From Lumbricus rubellus (lineage: Eukaryota; Annelida; Clitellata; Crassiclitellata; Lumbricidae): 64,000 nt of DNA. Shown here piece by piece: positions 20,386-32,099 of this stretch. Every line of letters begins with the position of its first letter. Within the stretch, counting starts at the first letter, position 1. A program made the position numbers and the translations under genes. Location of the stretch: positions 437,831-501,830 of the forward strand of contig OX243824.1 in assembly GCA_945859605.1 (NCBI GenBank). The letters are read 5' to 3'. Below the pieces are notes generated by a model, which saw only the letters and a program-made list of their open reading frames with translations, did not search any database and was not told the origin of the DNA.

Positions 20386-20588
20386 ATGCTACAGCGCCCC
20401 TTCAAGCGCTCTATTCAGAGGCGCTCCCGACTACAGCGCGGACACTGCATCGGAGTTTCACGCCGAAGCGCTGAGCAATTGCGAGTGAATGATTTGCCCA
20501 AGAGCCCAACGTGGTGACTTGAGGTGGATTCAAACCTGCAACCCTCCAGCTGCATGGAAACGAACATACCCACTACACCACCGCGCCC
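20386..20588 (-). mobile_element. tRNA-headed SINE, L2-type tail
   Basis: On the minus strand a GGGGCGCGGTGGTGTAGTGG head with A-box is followed by a B-box (GCAGGTTTGAATCCACC), a body with AATTGCTCAGCGCTTCGGCG, and a tail GGGAGCGCCTCTGA...GGGGCGCTGTAG. Same family as 43.97 and 45.63 kb. Confidence 0.8.
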
Positions 20589-20699
20589 CATACTTGACTC
20601 TCTAATCAGTTTTCATGACGAGTAAAAACCTAACCAGACAAGCATCAGTTTTTATGTGTTCATCATGCAATTTTTAATTTGCTCCACCACTACAATATA

Positions 20700-20746
20700 G
20701 TGCCAGTCCTCAGGTTCATGAAAATATGAGGGCGACGCATTGAATT
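20700..20746 (+). repeat. CCAGTCC...GAGGGCG module
   Basis: TGCCAGTCCTCAGGTTCATG then TGAGGGCGACGC. Paralogue of 48319-48364. Confidence 0.6.
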
Positions 20747-20814
20747 AAAGTTTGGATTAAAATAACGTCATCAATATTCAATGCAGCAGGCGTTACTCCA
20801 GTTTACTATAAATC

Positions 20815-20960
20815 ATTCATTCATTCCATATATTCTGACATTTATATAGCGCCCTTCAAGAAAACTATTAAGAAGAACTCCGACACCAGCGCGTCCAAAA
20901 TTAACAGTTTGATCCTGGTAGAGTTCCAGATTATAAGGCTATTCAGACCACGTCTTGTCC
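20815..20960 (-). mobile_element. L2-type C-terminal fragment
   Basis: Minus-strand reading gives PYNLELYQD...GRAGVGV and the tail GGGCGCTATATAAATGTCAG. Paralogue at 48.43-48.58 kb. Confidence 0.6.
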
Positions 20961-21149
20961 AACCACAGAGATGGCTCGATTCTGCATGGTCGCAGTACTA
21001 ATTGAAGTCTAGATGAAAGTACCCATAATTATCTGAATTCAATTACTGCTTGGCTGAATTAAATATCCGTCTCATCGTTAAATAATTAAGCATTTAAGGC
21101 ATCTTAAATTGACCGCTGACCAACTGATATTCAATGCATATAATAAGAG

Positions 21150-21192
21150 CATCACCGTCGCCCTCCTGCTTTATTCAGGCTTGAGACTGGCT
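21150..21192 (-). repeat. CCAGTCC...GGAGGGCG module
   Basis: Minus strand: GCCAGTCTCAAGCCTGAAT then AAGCAGGAGGGCGACGG. Confidence 0.65.
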
Positions 21193-21459
21193 GTAAGCAA
21201 ATTTTATATAACGAAAATGGTCAGCTAATTTTTATGCAAGAGCGTACGCGTAATGGTCAGCTAATTATTATGCAAGAGCGTACGCGTAAGGTAGGCCAGG
21301 TGGCTGAGTGGCGGGAAAGTTGCTGCTGCCGGACCGACGCCGGAGAGCGAGAGAGAATGACAGAGAGAAAGACAGAGAGAACGACAGAGAGAGAGGGGGA
21401 CAGAGCGACTGAAGGAAAGATGTACGCACTTTCCGGTAAATGTGAAACTACTTACTTTT

Positions 21460-22200
21460 AGCTCAACCAATCACACTTCATCCAGGGGAACTTGGCGAAG
21501 AATTGAGTTTGACCAATGACAACTCACGAAACAGTAACCAATGCACTGCCACGTAGCCTAAGCTGCTGTCTCACGAATCTCACCATCCCTTTTTTAAACG
21601 TCAACACGACGACGTGCGACTGCGCTTCGGAAAGCTAGGCTATAACGATTTTCGACGATTTGCAATATAACACGTTTCTGGTTTGGCTATTAAAATTCCT
21701 GACAAAAAAGTCATCACCTCACGTAGGCCTATGGACGAACGTTTTCTACAGATAATTATATCTCACTTTAGCGTTCTTTATTATTAAATTTTTAAGCGTT
21801 CTTTATTATTAAATTTTTAGCATAACTATAGCATCGGAGACCTAGGTTCTTTCGCTCAGGGTAAAGTTTGGCGTCGTGAGGGTCGGTTAGGGTTAGGTTT
21901 AGGGTTACGGTTAGTCTTAATTACATATTTTTGCAACGATACAGAATGCTCCGCTGTTCGATAGTCTACTTTTGCCATAGTAAATACGCCCTATCAATTA
22001 AAAGCTTGCGTACTCACTTACTCTTAAATGCACCTTTCAATGCTCTGCAACGCGCCAGTAGCTTGGATGAGGTGTGATTGGTTGAGCTAAAAATAGACAG
22101 TTTCACATTTAAGAGTAAGTAATACCGCACGCTTATATTCTTATTCCTGCTCTTTCTGCGCTCCTTAGACGTCACTGGGCAGCTTAATTAACACAGGAAG
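21460..22200. other. unassigned; interstitial TTAGGG-like run
   Basis: Contains GGTTAGGGTTAGGTTTAGGG (21885-21905), preceded by GTCGTGAGGGTCGGTTAGGG, a block also seen inside the foldback at 28.3 kb. No gene recognised. Confidence 0.4.
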
Positions 22201-22213
22201 CTCCGTCTAGTTA

Positions 22214-22216
22214 TAA

Positions 22217-22248
<32 letters not shown>

Positions 22249-22250
22249 AT
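22214..22250. repeat. (TA)n microsatellite
   Basis: TA-rich dinucleotide run. Confidence 0.9.
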
Positions 22251-22259
22251 AATTATAAG

Positions 22260-22765
22260 GTCGTTGCTCAAAGGTTCCTTTCTAAAAATATACGCCAATC
22301 AATTTACGCTACATCCTGCCTTATTATCGCAACCACGAAGTAGGCCTAGGCCTAGGCTACTATTTATATTTCCCATAGCCCATAATATTATGTATGTCTC
22401 TTTTAAAATAAGTGACCATAATGTTAAATGTTCTTAAGACGTCAACGTTTTTATCATAAGAGAATCTTTCAGTAAGGCAGAAACTGTCGATTAAAACTAT
22501 AAAAGGCTCAACTTGAACACATTTCGACAAACGATCGATATATGGACGCCACTGCAGGAAAAGACTTGCAAAACAAAAGCGAAAATAATCGCAAACGTCC
22601 TGATTTGCGATCTTCTTCAAATTACAACAGAGGTCAGTTACTGTAGGCTACTCAGTGGAGAGAAGCATTATTATTATTCTTTTAAACGGACTGCTAAGAG
22701 TTTGCCTTATCGTCCTTAATCTAACTAACATCTCTTCCACTTAGGACTACACATCCTCTGCTATA
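22260..22765. other. unassigned intergenic
   Basis: Short open frames on both strands lack any recognisable family; TAGGCCTAGGCCTAGG near 22340 is a local pile-up of the genome-wide palindrome. Confidence 0.35.
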
Positions 22766-22769
22766 TATG

Positions 22770-23834
22770 GGGGAGAGTGCTCCAAGATGCCCACTCTAAC
22801 AAAAATTGATATTTTCTTCTGTGTGGATTCTAAGAGAAGAACATGTCTGACTCTAATGCAAAGAGTAATCATTATGGAAGCAAGTATAGAACATAATTCA
22901 ATAAGATCATTTGTGTAAATTTAAAAAGGTAGACCCCTCCAAACTGGGCGTCTTAGGAACCCTATACTACAAGACGCCCATAGGATGGGCATCTTGGAGC
23001 AATGGAAATTGACTAAAAGAAGTGGTATTGCAATCATGCATTTTTAGACTAAACCAATAAACTGCATGACAGCTAAACAAATTTAACCAAGAATAAAAGA
23101 TCCTAAAGCTACAAACCAAATCAATACATGAGAAGCAAAAACTCCAATCTCATATTGTAAGTCATTATTGTCATTTTCACCTTAAACACAGGCTAACGAA
23201 AAGTCACATGCGAATGTCTTGGATATTTATCGATCTGTAGGCTTACATTCTTCATGACACCATTCTTACACTTCCTGCACTAGGCTGTAGGCCTATCTAA
23301 AAATTTCTGCTTCAATAAACACTGTAGACTCAGAATATCGATGAGCAGAAGGTGGTTTCATGGTAGGCACCAATTCTTGGCCACTTGCTAATGGTATCCA
23401 AGACGCTCATGGGCATCTTGTAATCTATATGCTTAGTATACATTCAGGATGCCCATGGGCTTCTTGTAATTTTCGAGTCCTTCTCTACTGACGCCATTTT
23501 ATTTAACGAGGTCAATGTTTACGAGTTAAATAAAACCATTAAAATAACTATAAATGAATCCAAAATAAACGTTGAAGTGCACGAATTTTTACTGCATAAG
23601 GCTAAAGAGAAAATTAGGAAGATTCGTGAATGTGTACTTACGCAAAATGGGTGAAAATTTAGAAAATTGATTTATCGCGTCAATATCTCGAACACTGAAA
23701 CATTGCTGTTATGGAAGGTTCACAAGATGTCGCTGCATGCAATGAGACAACTAAAATACGAATTTATGTCTGTTTATCCGTTTTAAAGGGGGTGGGCGTC
23801 TTATTCACCCTGGGCATCTTGTAGCACTCTCCCC
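22770..23834. mobile_element. DNA transposon, TIR GGGGAGAGTGCT
   Basis: The left end GGGGAGAGTGCTCCAAGATG is matched by the right end on the minus strand, GGGGAGAGTGCTACAAGATG. Internal blocks repeat GGGCATCTTGTAAT. There is no transposase frame, and a target duplication could not be called. Superfamily unassigned. Confidence 0.65.
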
Positions 23835-23973
23835 TAGACCTAATTTCCACCGACTGAAAACCAAAACCACACTCTTTAATCAATGCTATTCCGATTTAAC
23901 CAACGCACTACCGCGCCACCACCGTCATTACTGATTAAACTTTCCCCCGTTGCACCATGTTGTCTCCCATGTT

Positions 23974-24214
23974 CAGAGGCGCAACCAGAAAATTTTCCTG
24001 GGGGGTGCTCAGAATTATTATTGTAAGCGCCGATGGTGCGAAGTAGCGAGTGCCAAAGGAACTTGCTTGATTGTGTAATCTTAAAGACCGAATGACCCCT
24101 ACCCCCCCCCCCCACGCACCAAAAAACTCATCGGATTTGGAAAAATTGCGTTGGTTACCTTTTAAGCCTGGGGGTGCTCAAGCACCCCTCAGCACCCCCC
24201 TAGTTGCGCCACTG
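23974..24214. mobile_element. hAT-type MITE, perfect 8-bp duplication
   Basis: 241 bp; ends CAGAGGCGCAACCAG / CTAGTTGCGCCACTG; flanks CCCATGTT at 23966-23973 and 24215-24222. Internal GGGGGTGCTCAAGCACCCC palindromes. Confidence 0.9.
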
Positions 24215-24239
24215 CCCATGTTTGACATTACCGGATTTA

Positions 24240-24840
24240 ACTTGACACAGGACGTAGAGCACTTTATCCATAACGGACTTGATTTTGTATAGCGCTGGTG
24301 ATAATTAAGTTTGTCTGCATGAAGTGGTTTTTGTGGTTGCTAAGCAATTATCTAACGTCAACATAAGGCTAGGCCTACAAAGGCCCAGTGTCTAAAGTGT
24401 AATAAGAAGAAGTGTACTTGGTTGGGGGGGGGGGGGAGAAGTGAAGGGCGACCTCCAAGGCGCAAAAAAAGCAGAGGAGGGTTTGGGGATGAATGTGCTT
24501 GAATTTGGATACCACAATTATAGCATTTTAAGCTGTTATTTTAGCGAAATTGTTCATCATTCAAGTGCTGATAGTCTGGGTTTAAGATTAATGATTGTTC
24601 CTCCCATTCTTTCAATTTTTTTAAATCTCCAAATTGTAATGGTGGCATTGTTAGCTGCCATTTCAATAAAATATCTCATATTTTCAGTTCTTCAAAAAGT
24701 GGTCTAAAACTTCAATAAAAATTATTGGCTGACCCCCATTATTTAAAATGTTTTTTTTTTATTTTCACATTGTCATGGTATTATTTCTACTGTCAGTTCG
24801 GTAAATTTGCTGATGTTTGATGAGCAGTGGATAGACACTA
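24240..24840. other. unassigned intergenic
   Basis: G-run near 24423-24437 and an AT-rich segment. An 88-residue hydrophobic frame (24441-24707) has no family signature and I do not call it a gene. Confidence 0.3.
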
Positions 24841-24841
24841 A

Positions 24842-24845
<4 letters not shown>

Positions 24846-24882
<37 letters not shown>
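24846..24882. repeat. (TA)n microsatellite
   Basis: TA run that forms the left flank of the element at 24883-27096; a second TA run forms its right flank. Confidence 0.9.
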
Positions 24883-24886
<4 letters not shown>

Positions 24887-27096
24887 GGTGGTTGTTAAAA
24901 ATGAAAGTTGGAATTTACTGTTCTCCAAGTTTCCATTTGGTGCCATTCCATCCAGAAACATCACACAAAAAGTTGTGGGAGAAAATATTAATATTTAGGA
25001 CTTGCACAACACGGTCAAAGTTTATAATGGGGACCCTTGAACAGTAAGCATAATTGCTGTAATCAGCCATGCATCTCAAACCAGAAATCAATTCAACAGA
25101 TTTATTACAACGATATTATTGCATGCCTGAATACCGATGCTCACACTGATTGGTGATTAAAATATTAATTATTATTCCTACCCATGTACTTAATCGATGT
25201 CAATGTGACCTTGAAGGTTTTACGGTTTTACGGTACTCTTATTTGTTCGAGCTGAGAACGAGTTGCGATGCTCTTCTACAACTTGTGATAGAAATTGTTT
25301 TTGTTCTTCATTTCTTGTACTTGAGGCATTGAAATGCTGAATAAGGATACCATCTCGCGTGTCAGCTAGGTCACTGATAACCTTTATGTCGAACTCATGA
25401 TTTATCCGGCCAATTGGAACGTGTTTCAGAAGTGCATCTAGTAGTTTCAAGATGCAGAACAGGTCACGATTTGAATGTGTCATGACATGATTTCGGCCTA
25501 TAGTCTACTTGTGAATGGTTGGGACAAGATTTGTGGTTTGCATTTTGAGAGCTCAGAACCTTCTTTGTCCATTAGAACTGCTATGATCAACTTCTTCTCT
25601 TCCAATGGCACGTCATTGTGAATTTGAAAGGAACTCAAACCTTACAACAGTTTGGATAAATACCAGAGATTGCGACCAAAGTGTGTCACTGCATCATCAG
25701 CAATGAACTTCGATGGATTTAGAGAGATACACATCAGTTTTGATCGTTCCCAGGACCAGTGGTTACTGATGGGGTTTGAAACTAATGGCGGACATGCAGG
25801 TGCATATCCCTAACAGCCTAATAATAATTTCCAGATGTTTCCACACATGTTCGTGATAAGATAATCGCGTGATGACTTCACTCGTTGCTGTAGCCTAGAG
25901 GGCACTCGTTTTGAAATAGCAACTTCTTCATTATTATTTTATGCAGTAGATTGCACTCGTCATCCATACCGTTATGAGGGGGGTTTGCAGCCGATATTAG
26001 CTTCTTTAAGCCTTGCCGGTCTGCAGCTTACAAGCCTGCTTACAGTGCTTAGTCACATGAGTTGAAACTTTTGTCAAAGGTTTGACTTTGTTCAAAATGA
26101 GACGAAGCTGCTCAGTAGTCTGGGTGAGACTGTCCCCGATGCCAAGCTTTTCTCGCCCTGTGATGATGGAACAGCAGGTCAACTCTGAGAAGATAGCTGC
26201 GATAATGTCTCCACAAGATGGAAGCTGGAAACCTTTGAAGTTATCCTCCGTCCCCTTGCTTGCGATATTTCCACTGCTGAACGAGTATTGACTCTACTAT
26301 AATCGACATTGCTTTCGCTATATTAGATGCAGACATTTAGATAATGTCCCTTTAATGCTGTATATAGTCAATATAATTTATGTTCGTAACAATTATGCAT
26401 AGCGTTGTTTGAAACAAGTTGACAATGAACAAGCACAGCATGTTCAAGTGTTGAAGTAGAAACATTTTTTGTAAGCTGATGCAAAAGGTATAAGAGGAAG
26501 GGAGAGCAAGGGTATCATTACTCGGAACAAAGACACTTAAAATTTTACATGGAACCTTTAAAACTGTATAGCAGCCTACATTAGTGTTTAATGTATGAGA
26601 TGCATTACAGCACAATATATAATAGGCCCAACGTATGTAAGACCGTGCGTAGTGTGTACTGTAGTGCATTGATGATATAGATTGTAGGCATAATTAGTAG
26701 CCTAAAAGATCATAACATTGAATGGATCATCGTTCACAGGAATTCCCTCACTTGTGAAATACCACTAAAATGCTCATAAATATGAATAATTAGTAATCAC
26801 TGATGACAAGAGCATTGTAGAATTAACTTTTCAGCTATGCTTAAGTAAAAAATCATGAAGTATTTCAGTAAAAAATTCATAATTAAAAAGATTCATGTAA
26901 ATAATACTCATATACGAAATTACGACAATTATTTGTAAATCCTAAACTTCAGCGACGTTGTGCAAGTCCTAAATATTCTTCGATTCTCATAATTTTTTGG
27001 TTACTGAGGTTTTAGACCAAGTGGCACGGAATGGCGGGTTGGAGAAATATGACATCCCAAGTTGAAAATTTACCATTAGCGATGCGACTACCCTAA
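24883..27096. mobile_element. Decayed DNA transposon in a (TA)n site
   Basis: The left end ATTAGGGTGGTTGTTAAAA and the right end read on the minus strand ATTAGGGTAGTCGCATCG form ~10-bp inverted termini, each abutting TA repeats. The interior holds decayed coding sequence: minus strand 25.50-25.85 kb (VPLEEKKLIIAVLMDKEGS) and plus strand 26.08-26.30 kb (LACDISTAERVLTLL). No transposase motif is recognised, so superfamily and even element status are tentative. Confidence 0.4.
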
Positions 27097-27100
27097 TATA

Positions 27101-27144
<44 letters not shown>
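27097..27144. repeat. (TA)n microsatellite
   Basis: TA run between two transposon ends. Confidence 0.9.
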
Positions 27145-27147
<3 letters not shown>

Positions 27148-27770
27148 GGTGAACGGAAAAAAACCGAACCTCTACAATAAATAAAGAAATTAACGCCAAA
27201 CATGTAAAAAATATTATTGAGAATAGAACTATTTTATTCGCAACTATAAACTTAACTAGTTTTAATAATTATACGCTATTCCAGCTAAAACTTGAAGTTA
27301 ATTAAAATGTTTGAAGGAGCGTACTGCGACAAAACTAGCGGAGGTCAACAAGCAGGCATGGGCCGCATGGCTTGAGCGATCAATGCAGTTGTTGATGCGC
27401 TATCCTGCAAACTTGATTCATTGCAAATAGCCTAGACCATTGGACTATAAAATCTAGTCTGTGATGCAAGAAAAGGTTTACAAGAAAAGGCACGTGATGT
27501 CGGAGAACTGCGTCAGCGTATGATATTGGCATGGGGCGAATATGATCATGCTGTAATTTATTCAGCAACTATAGTCAGTGCCGAGCGCGTCTTTGTGCGT
27601 GTTTTGAGGCTGAAGGAGGATATTTTGAACACACATTATAACTAGCAAGTGATAGTTATCTGATTCTTGTCGTTTAAGCTGAATTTTCTCCAAATTTTAT
27701 TAAAATGTACAAATTATAACACAAATTATCGTAGCAAAAGGAGAGGTTCGGTTTTTTTCCGTTCACCGTG
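27145..27770. mobile_element. Tc1/mariner-type element, 626 bp
   Basis: Near-perfect ~28-bp ends: CACGGTGAACGGAAAAAAAC then CGAACCTCT, with its inverse at the right, flanked by TA. The interior shows a decayed, stop-laden segment. Different family from the two mariners at 12.8 and 46.6 kb. Confidence 0.85.
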
Positions 27771-27804
27771 TATATATATATATAGCGTGGTTGAATGTAT
27801 ATAT

Positions 27805-27892
27805 AATTCAGATAAGATAGAATAAGATAAGATAAGATAAGACAAGTTAAGATAAGTTAAGATAAGAAGTTAAGATAAGTTAAGATAAGTGG
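27805..27892. repeat. (GATAA)n / (GTTAA)n microsatellite
   Basis: GATAAGATAAGATAAG followed by AAGTTAAGATAAG units. Confidence 0.9.
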
Positions 27893-28185
27893 CTGAATGC
27901 GTACTTGTTACCTTTTATTACAGACAGTTCCAATAGCGTTTGGCTTAGGCACAATGAATTTGTCTGTTTAGTTTATTGATCAGGTTTGTATTGAAACACT
28001 GTTTAATGTTGATATCAGTCAAATGCTCAAAAGTCCGTTAGCTTTTTAGTCTGATCGACCTTTAAAATGATACATAATTATGTTAAAAAAAATTAGACAA
28101 CCGATTTGCTCATTATCAAATTATTTAGCCTGTTCAGCAATTTTTCTTCAATCAGACCTGTTTAATGGTAGGACCTGAACTATAC

Positions 28186-28724
28186 GGGGAACGGACATTT
28201 ACCCCCCGGACATATTCCACCCGGACATATTCCCCCCGGACATTTACCCCCCGGACGTTCCCCCCGTTTTTGACTAGGACATTTACCCCCCGGACAATTT
28301 CCCCCCTCTGTACATATTATAGGCTAGGCATCGTGAGGGTTGGTTAGGTTCAGGTTATGCATCGTGAGGGTCGGTTAGGGTCAGTTTATGCATCGTGAGG
28401 GTCGGTTAAGGTTAGTGATATGGTTAGTGCAGTCATTCATTAACATAGGTTAGACATCGTGAGGGTCGGTTAGGGTCAGGTTAGGCATCGTGAGGGTCGG
28501 TTAGGGTCAGTTAGGGTCAGTGCAGTCATTCATTAACATAGGTTAGGCATCGTGAGGGTCGGTTAGGGTCAGGTCAGGCATCGTGACGGTCGGTTAGGGT
28601 TAGTGATAGGGTTAGTGCAGTCATTCATTAACATAGGGGCCCTTATGGGGGGGGGGAATGTCCTAGGTCGGGGGAAAACGTCCGGGGGGGTTAAATGTCC
28701 GGGAGGAAAATGTCCTACATCCGC
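28186..28724. mobile_element. Foldback element with GGACATTTACCCCC arms
   Basis: The left arm (28186-28310) has tandem GGACATTTACCCCCC-type units; the right arm (28640-28724) has inverted units (GGGGGGTTAAATGTCC). ACTATAC flanks it on both sides (28179-28185, 28725-28731). The core is a tandem ~25-60 bp repeat containing CATCGTGAGGGTCGGTTAGG. The frames are artefacts of the repeat. Confidence 0.75.
28330..28615. repeat. Tandem GTGAGGGTCGGTTAGGGTCAG units
   Basis: About eight imperfect copies of a GTGAGGGTCGGTTAGGG core, some grouped into a longer unit ending GTGCAGTCATTCATTAACAT. Core resembles the sequence near 21.88 kb. Confidence 0.85.
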
Positions 28725-28984
28725 ACTATACCTACATTGCAACGAACGCAATGTCATCTTACGCTAAACATTTAAATATTTTTTCAATATTTTAATTTTA
28801 AAGAAGAACACAAAAGACTGCGGAATGGAGAAATTGAACGGAACGCGATTCCGTCTAGAAGACATTCTGCGGTAAGACTGCAATATATTTATATGAAGCA
28901 AGATATGGTAGCAACGCTTTCAATAACACGACCAACTTGACTGATGCACTTTTATTTTATTTATTTGTATTTAGCCTACTTATC

Positions 28985-29165
28985 GTATTTTCTGTAGAGC
29001 CCATTCAAGCTCGCTACTCAGAGGCGCTCCTGACTACAGCGCGGACTGTGCATCGGAGTTTCACCCTGAAAAGGAATAATTGCGAGTGACAGACTTGCTC
29101 AAGGTCTTACGAGGTCGAGGTCGAACCTGGAACCCTTCAGCTTCAATGCACCGAACCCACCACTA
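28985..29165 (-). mobile_element. tRNA-headed SINE, split (3' part)
   Basis: Minus-strand copy of the L2-tailed SINE, interrupted inside its tRNA-like head by the hAT element 29166-31644. The head resumes at 31653-31680 (CACCATCACGCTCTG). Confidence 0.85.
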
Positions 29166-31644
29166 CAGGGGTTATTTTAACGTGCAGCTGGACACAAAGT
29201 GTGTAGTTGGAAAACGAATTTGTGCAGTTGAAAATCAGGTTTTGTGCAGTTACTTTTTTACACACAACCGCATAAACAAGGTAAGTAGCTAATATATTTT
29301 ACTTAAACTATTAATTTGTAACAAACAAGATTATACGACATTTTGTCGTGAATTTAACTTTAAATTTCTACTGACAACTCTATTGGCATAAAATATAAGC
29401 ATGGGCGAAGTTCATCAGAGTAGCCTATATCTAAGCCCCCACAATAATCCACCAACTTTACCATGCATCAATAAGGATTTTTATAAGGGTAAAAATGGTA
29501 CATTAGTGGATGCAACAAAAGAGCAAAAGGCCTAGACAGTGAGCTGCTGGCCACCAGCCCCCTTCCATACATCAAGACTGTGAAAACGAGGACTGGCAAT
29601 GTGTAGCAGAACCGTAGTATAATTCTTTTAATGAGCAAAAAACAGGTTGGCAGAATACAACCTGGGACAATGAGACAAACTAAAAGATAGAAGTAGATAT
29701 CAGTTATTAGTAGGCTATTAATATATCACATGGTTTTCACATCACTACCGTATTGTCAGTTGTCACCTGGAGGTGAAGTTCTAAGCATTTTCATGGAAGT
29801 TCAAAGTTGTGCATTTGCTCTCTGATCATGAGAAGTGGCCAGCGACTTGTGATCTGTGAAGTATTCTCATCGATTTTCGGGTGTCTAAGGTCGTCATTAT
29901 GATTTTAAAATTGTCAAAAAATTTCGGATGTCTAAAGACATTATTTTGATTCCAGTATTATCAATGATTTTCAGGTGTCTAAGGAAATCATTTTAATTTT
30001 AGTAGTATGATTTTTATAAACGATTTTCAGGTGTGTAAGGACATCTTTTTGATTCCAGTATTAGCAACGATTTTCAGATGTCTAAGGACATCTTTTTGAT
30101 GCCAGTATAATCAACATTTTTTGGGTGTCTAAGGATATTATTTTGATTTTAATGTTATCAACGATTTTCGGGTGTGTTAAGACATCATTTTGAATGCAGT
30201 ATTATTAACGATTTTCAGGTGTGAAAAGGCATCAATTTGATGCCAGTATATTTTTATCAACGATTTTTGTGTGTCTAAAGACATCATTTGATTTCAGTAT
30301 TATCAACGATGTTCGGGTGTGTAAAGACATCATTTGATTTCATTATTATCAACGATTTTCGGGTGTCTAATGTCATCATTTTGATTTTAATATTATCATC
30401 CATTTTCGGGTGTGTAAGGACATCATTTGATTTTAGTATTATCAACGATTTTCCGGTGTCTAATGTCATCATTTTTATATTAATATTATCAGCGATTTTC
30501 GGTTGCATCAGGATATCATTATGATTCCAGTATTTTCAAAGATTTTCGGGTGTGTAAGGACATCATTTTGATTTTAGCAATACAAACGATTTTCGGGTGT
30601 GTAATGATATCATTTTGATTTTAGTATTATCAACGATTTTCACGTGTGTTAAGATATCATTTTGAATGCAGTATTATTAACGATTTTCAGGTGTCTAAGT
30701 ACATCTATTTGATGCCAGTAATATCAACGATTTTTGTGTGTCTAAAGACATCATTTTGATTTCAGTATTATCAACGAAATTTGGGTGTGTAAGGACATCA
30801 TTTGATTTCAGTCTAATCAACGATTTTCGGGTGTCTAGTGTCATCATTTTGATTTTAATATTATCAACGATTTTCGGGTGTCTAAGATGATCATTATGAT
30901 TTTAGTATTTTCAACGATTTGTGGGTGTGTAAGGACATCATTTTTGATTCTAGTATTATCAACGATTTTTGGGTGTCTTGGGATATCATTTTGACTTTAT
31001 TATTATCCACGATTTTCGGGTGTATAAGGATTTCACATAGGTGCCAGTATTTTCAACAATTTTCAGGTGTCTAAGGACATCAATTTTTTCCCGGTATTAT
31101 CAACGATTTACGGGTGTTTAAGGACATCATTTTGAATCCAATATTATCAACGAAATGCTGTCTTGAAGTTGACTTGACTATTGTAGAGATACGCGGGACA
31201 TTGGAATTCCAGCAGGTTAAGAACTTTTATGACATCATAGACAAAAATTGGTAGGCCCTATAATAGACGTCATTGTTAATCTATTTAATTACTGTTTAGC
31301 GAAAATGTGCACATTCCCCTCTCGGCGCGTCGCGTTTTGGCGCTTGTACTTCTGCCGCTCTGTGGTTTACCCAAACACACGAGGGGCCATTTATGATTTA
31401 GTCCCCCCCCCCCAAGAGCTGGGACCAAACTCCGCCCATGCAAATAAAGTATTGACTTGATTAAACTGGCTTCAAAGTTTATAGCTGCAAACTTCAATCA
31501 CAAAACTTGCAATAGGCCGACTATAGGCTTCTCTAAATGTCTTTTGAAAATAGAGTATTATTCCAAATCGGAAAGACCAATTTACACGATGATGATATTC
31601 TGAAAATTATGTGCAGTTGAGAAATTTCCTTAAAATAACCCCTG
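29166..31644. mobile_element. hAT-type element carrying a minisatellite
   Basis: Ends CAGGGGTTATTTTAA and TTAAAATAACCCCTG with a perfect 8-bp duplication CACCACTA (29158-29165, 31645-31652); the empty site is a SINE. The interior has GTGCAGTTG-type subterminal repeats, two CATGGGCGGAG-type MITE ends (29401, 31426-31440) and a 1.3-kb array of a 47-bp unit. No transposase. Confidence 0.9.
29871..31153. repeat. 47-bp minisatellite, about 27 copies
   Basis: Unit of the form TTTTCGGGTGTCTAAGGACA, then TCATTTTGATTTTAGTATTA, then TCAACGA; most copies are 46-47 bp, a few longer. The complementary strand of every unit contains TTAGACACC, the same 9-mer that opens the PSE-like sites. Apparent frames such as 30284-30524 are the repeat read through. 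Confidence 0.9.
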
Positions 31645-31689
31645 CACCACTACACCATCACGCTCTGTACATGAGCGACGGAATTATGG

Positions 31690-31800
31690 CAGAATGGTTG
31701 AGCGATAAGAATGACCTTTAGGCCGGTTGCACCTACAGGAGCAAGGCCCTGCAATGGTCACCAAGTCTCCAGTTGGAGAGGAAGTCAATGGACAATGACA
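31690..31800 (+). mobile_element. tRNA-like SINE fragment
   Basis: TGGCAGAATGGTTGAGCGAT fits a Leu/Ser-type tRNA A-box region; GCAAGGCCCTGCAATGGTC follows. No full tRNA fold. Confidence 0.35.
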
Positions 31801-32099
31801 AGTTAGGAGCAAAAAGCAATTAATTTAGTAACGTTTAGCTGATGATATAATAATTATTATTATTTGTCTGTTGCCTAAATTATCTCTTCCAGTTATGGCA
31901 TTTTGGGATACTTATAAGCTTAGGCCTACCTATTGTACATGTATGTAATCGTAGCAATAAGCCTATGTAAAGAGCGTTAGTAGGCTATACATTCAATTAT
32001 TCTAAATTAACTAGTGAAAAACCGAGTCTTGCGCTCTTAAGTCCGTCTAATTGGGAACGTTTCTAAATTTGGTCATGTCTCAAGTTATATCAACTTATA

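Larger units (their letters stand above)
20603..21200. repeat. Segmental duplicate of 48241-48830
   Basis: Both copies run CAAGCATCAGTTTTTATGTG, a forward GGAGGGCG module, an L2-type fragment, GTAGAGTTCCAGATTATAAG and a reverse GGAGGGCG module. Confidence 0.85.

Noticed and set aside
21880..21910. Telomere or telomeric fusion site
   Set aside because: Only about four imperfect TTAGGG units; similar units occur inside a transposon core at 28.3 kb.
29871..31153. Possible repeat-encoded protein (MISVLSTMFGCV-type frame)
   Set aside because: The 47-bp unit is not a multiple of three; the frame survives only a few units by chance.
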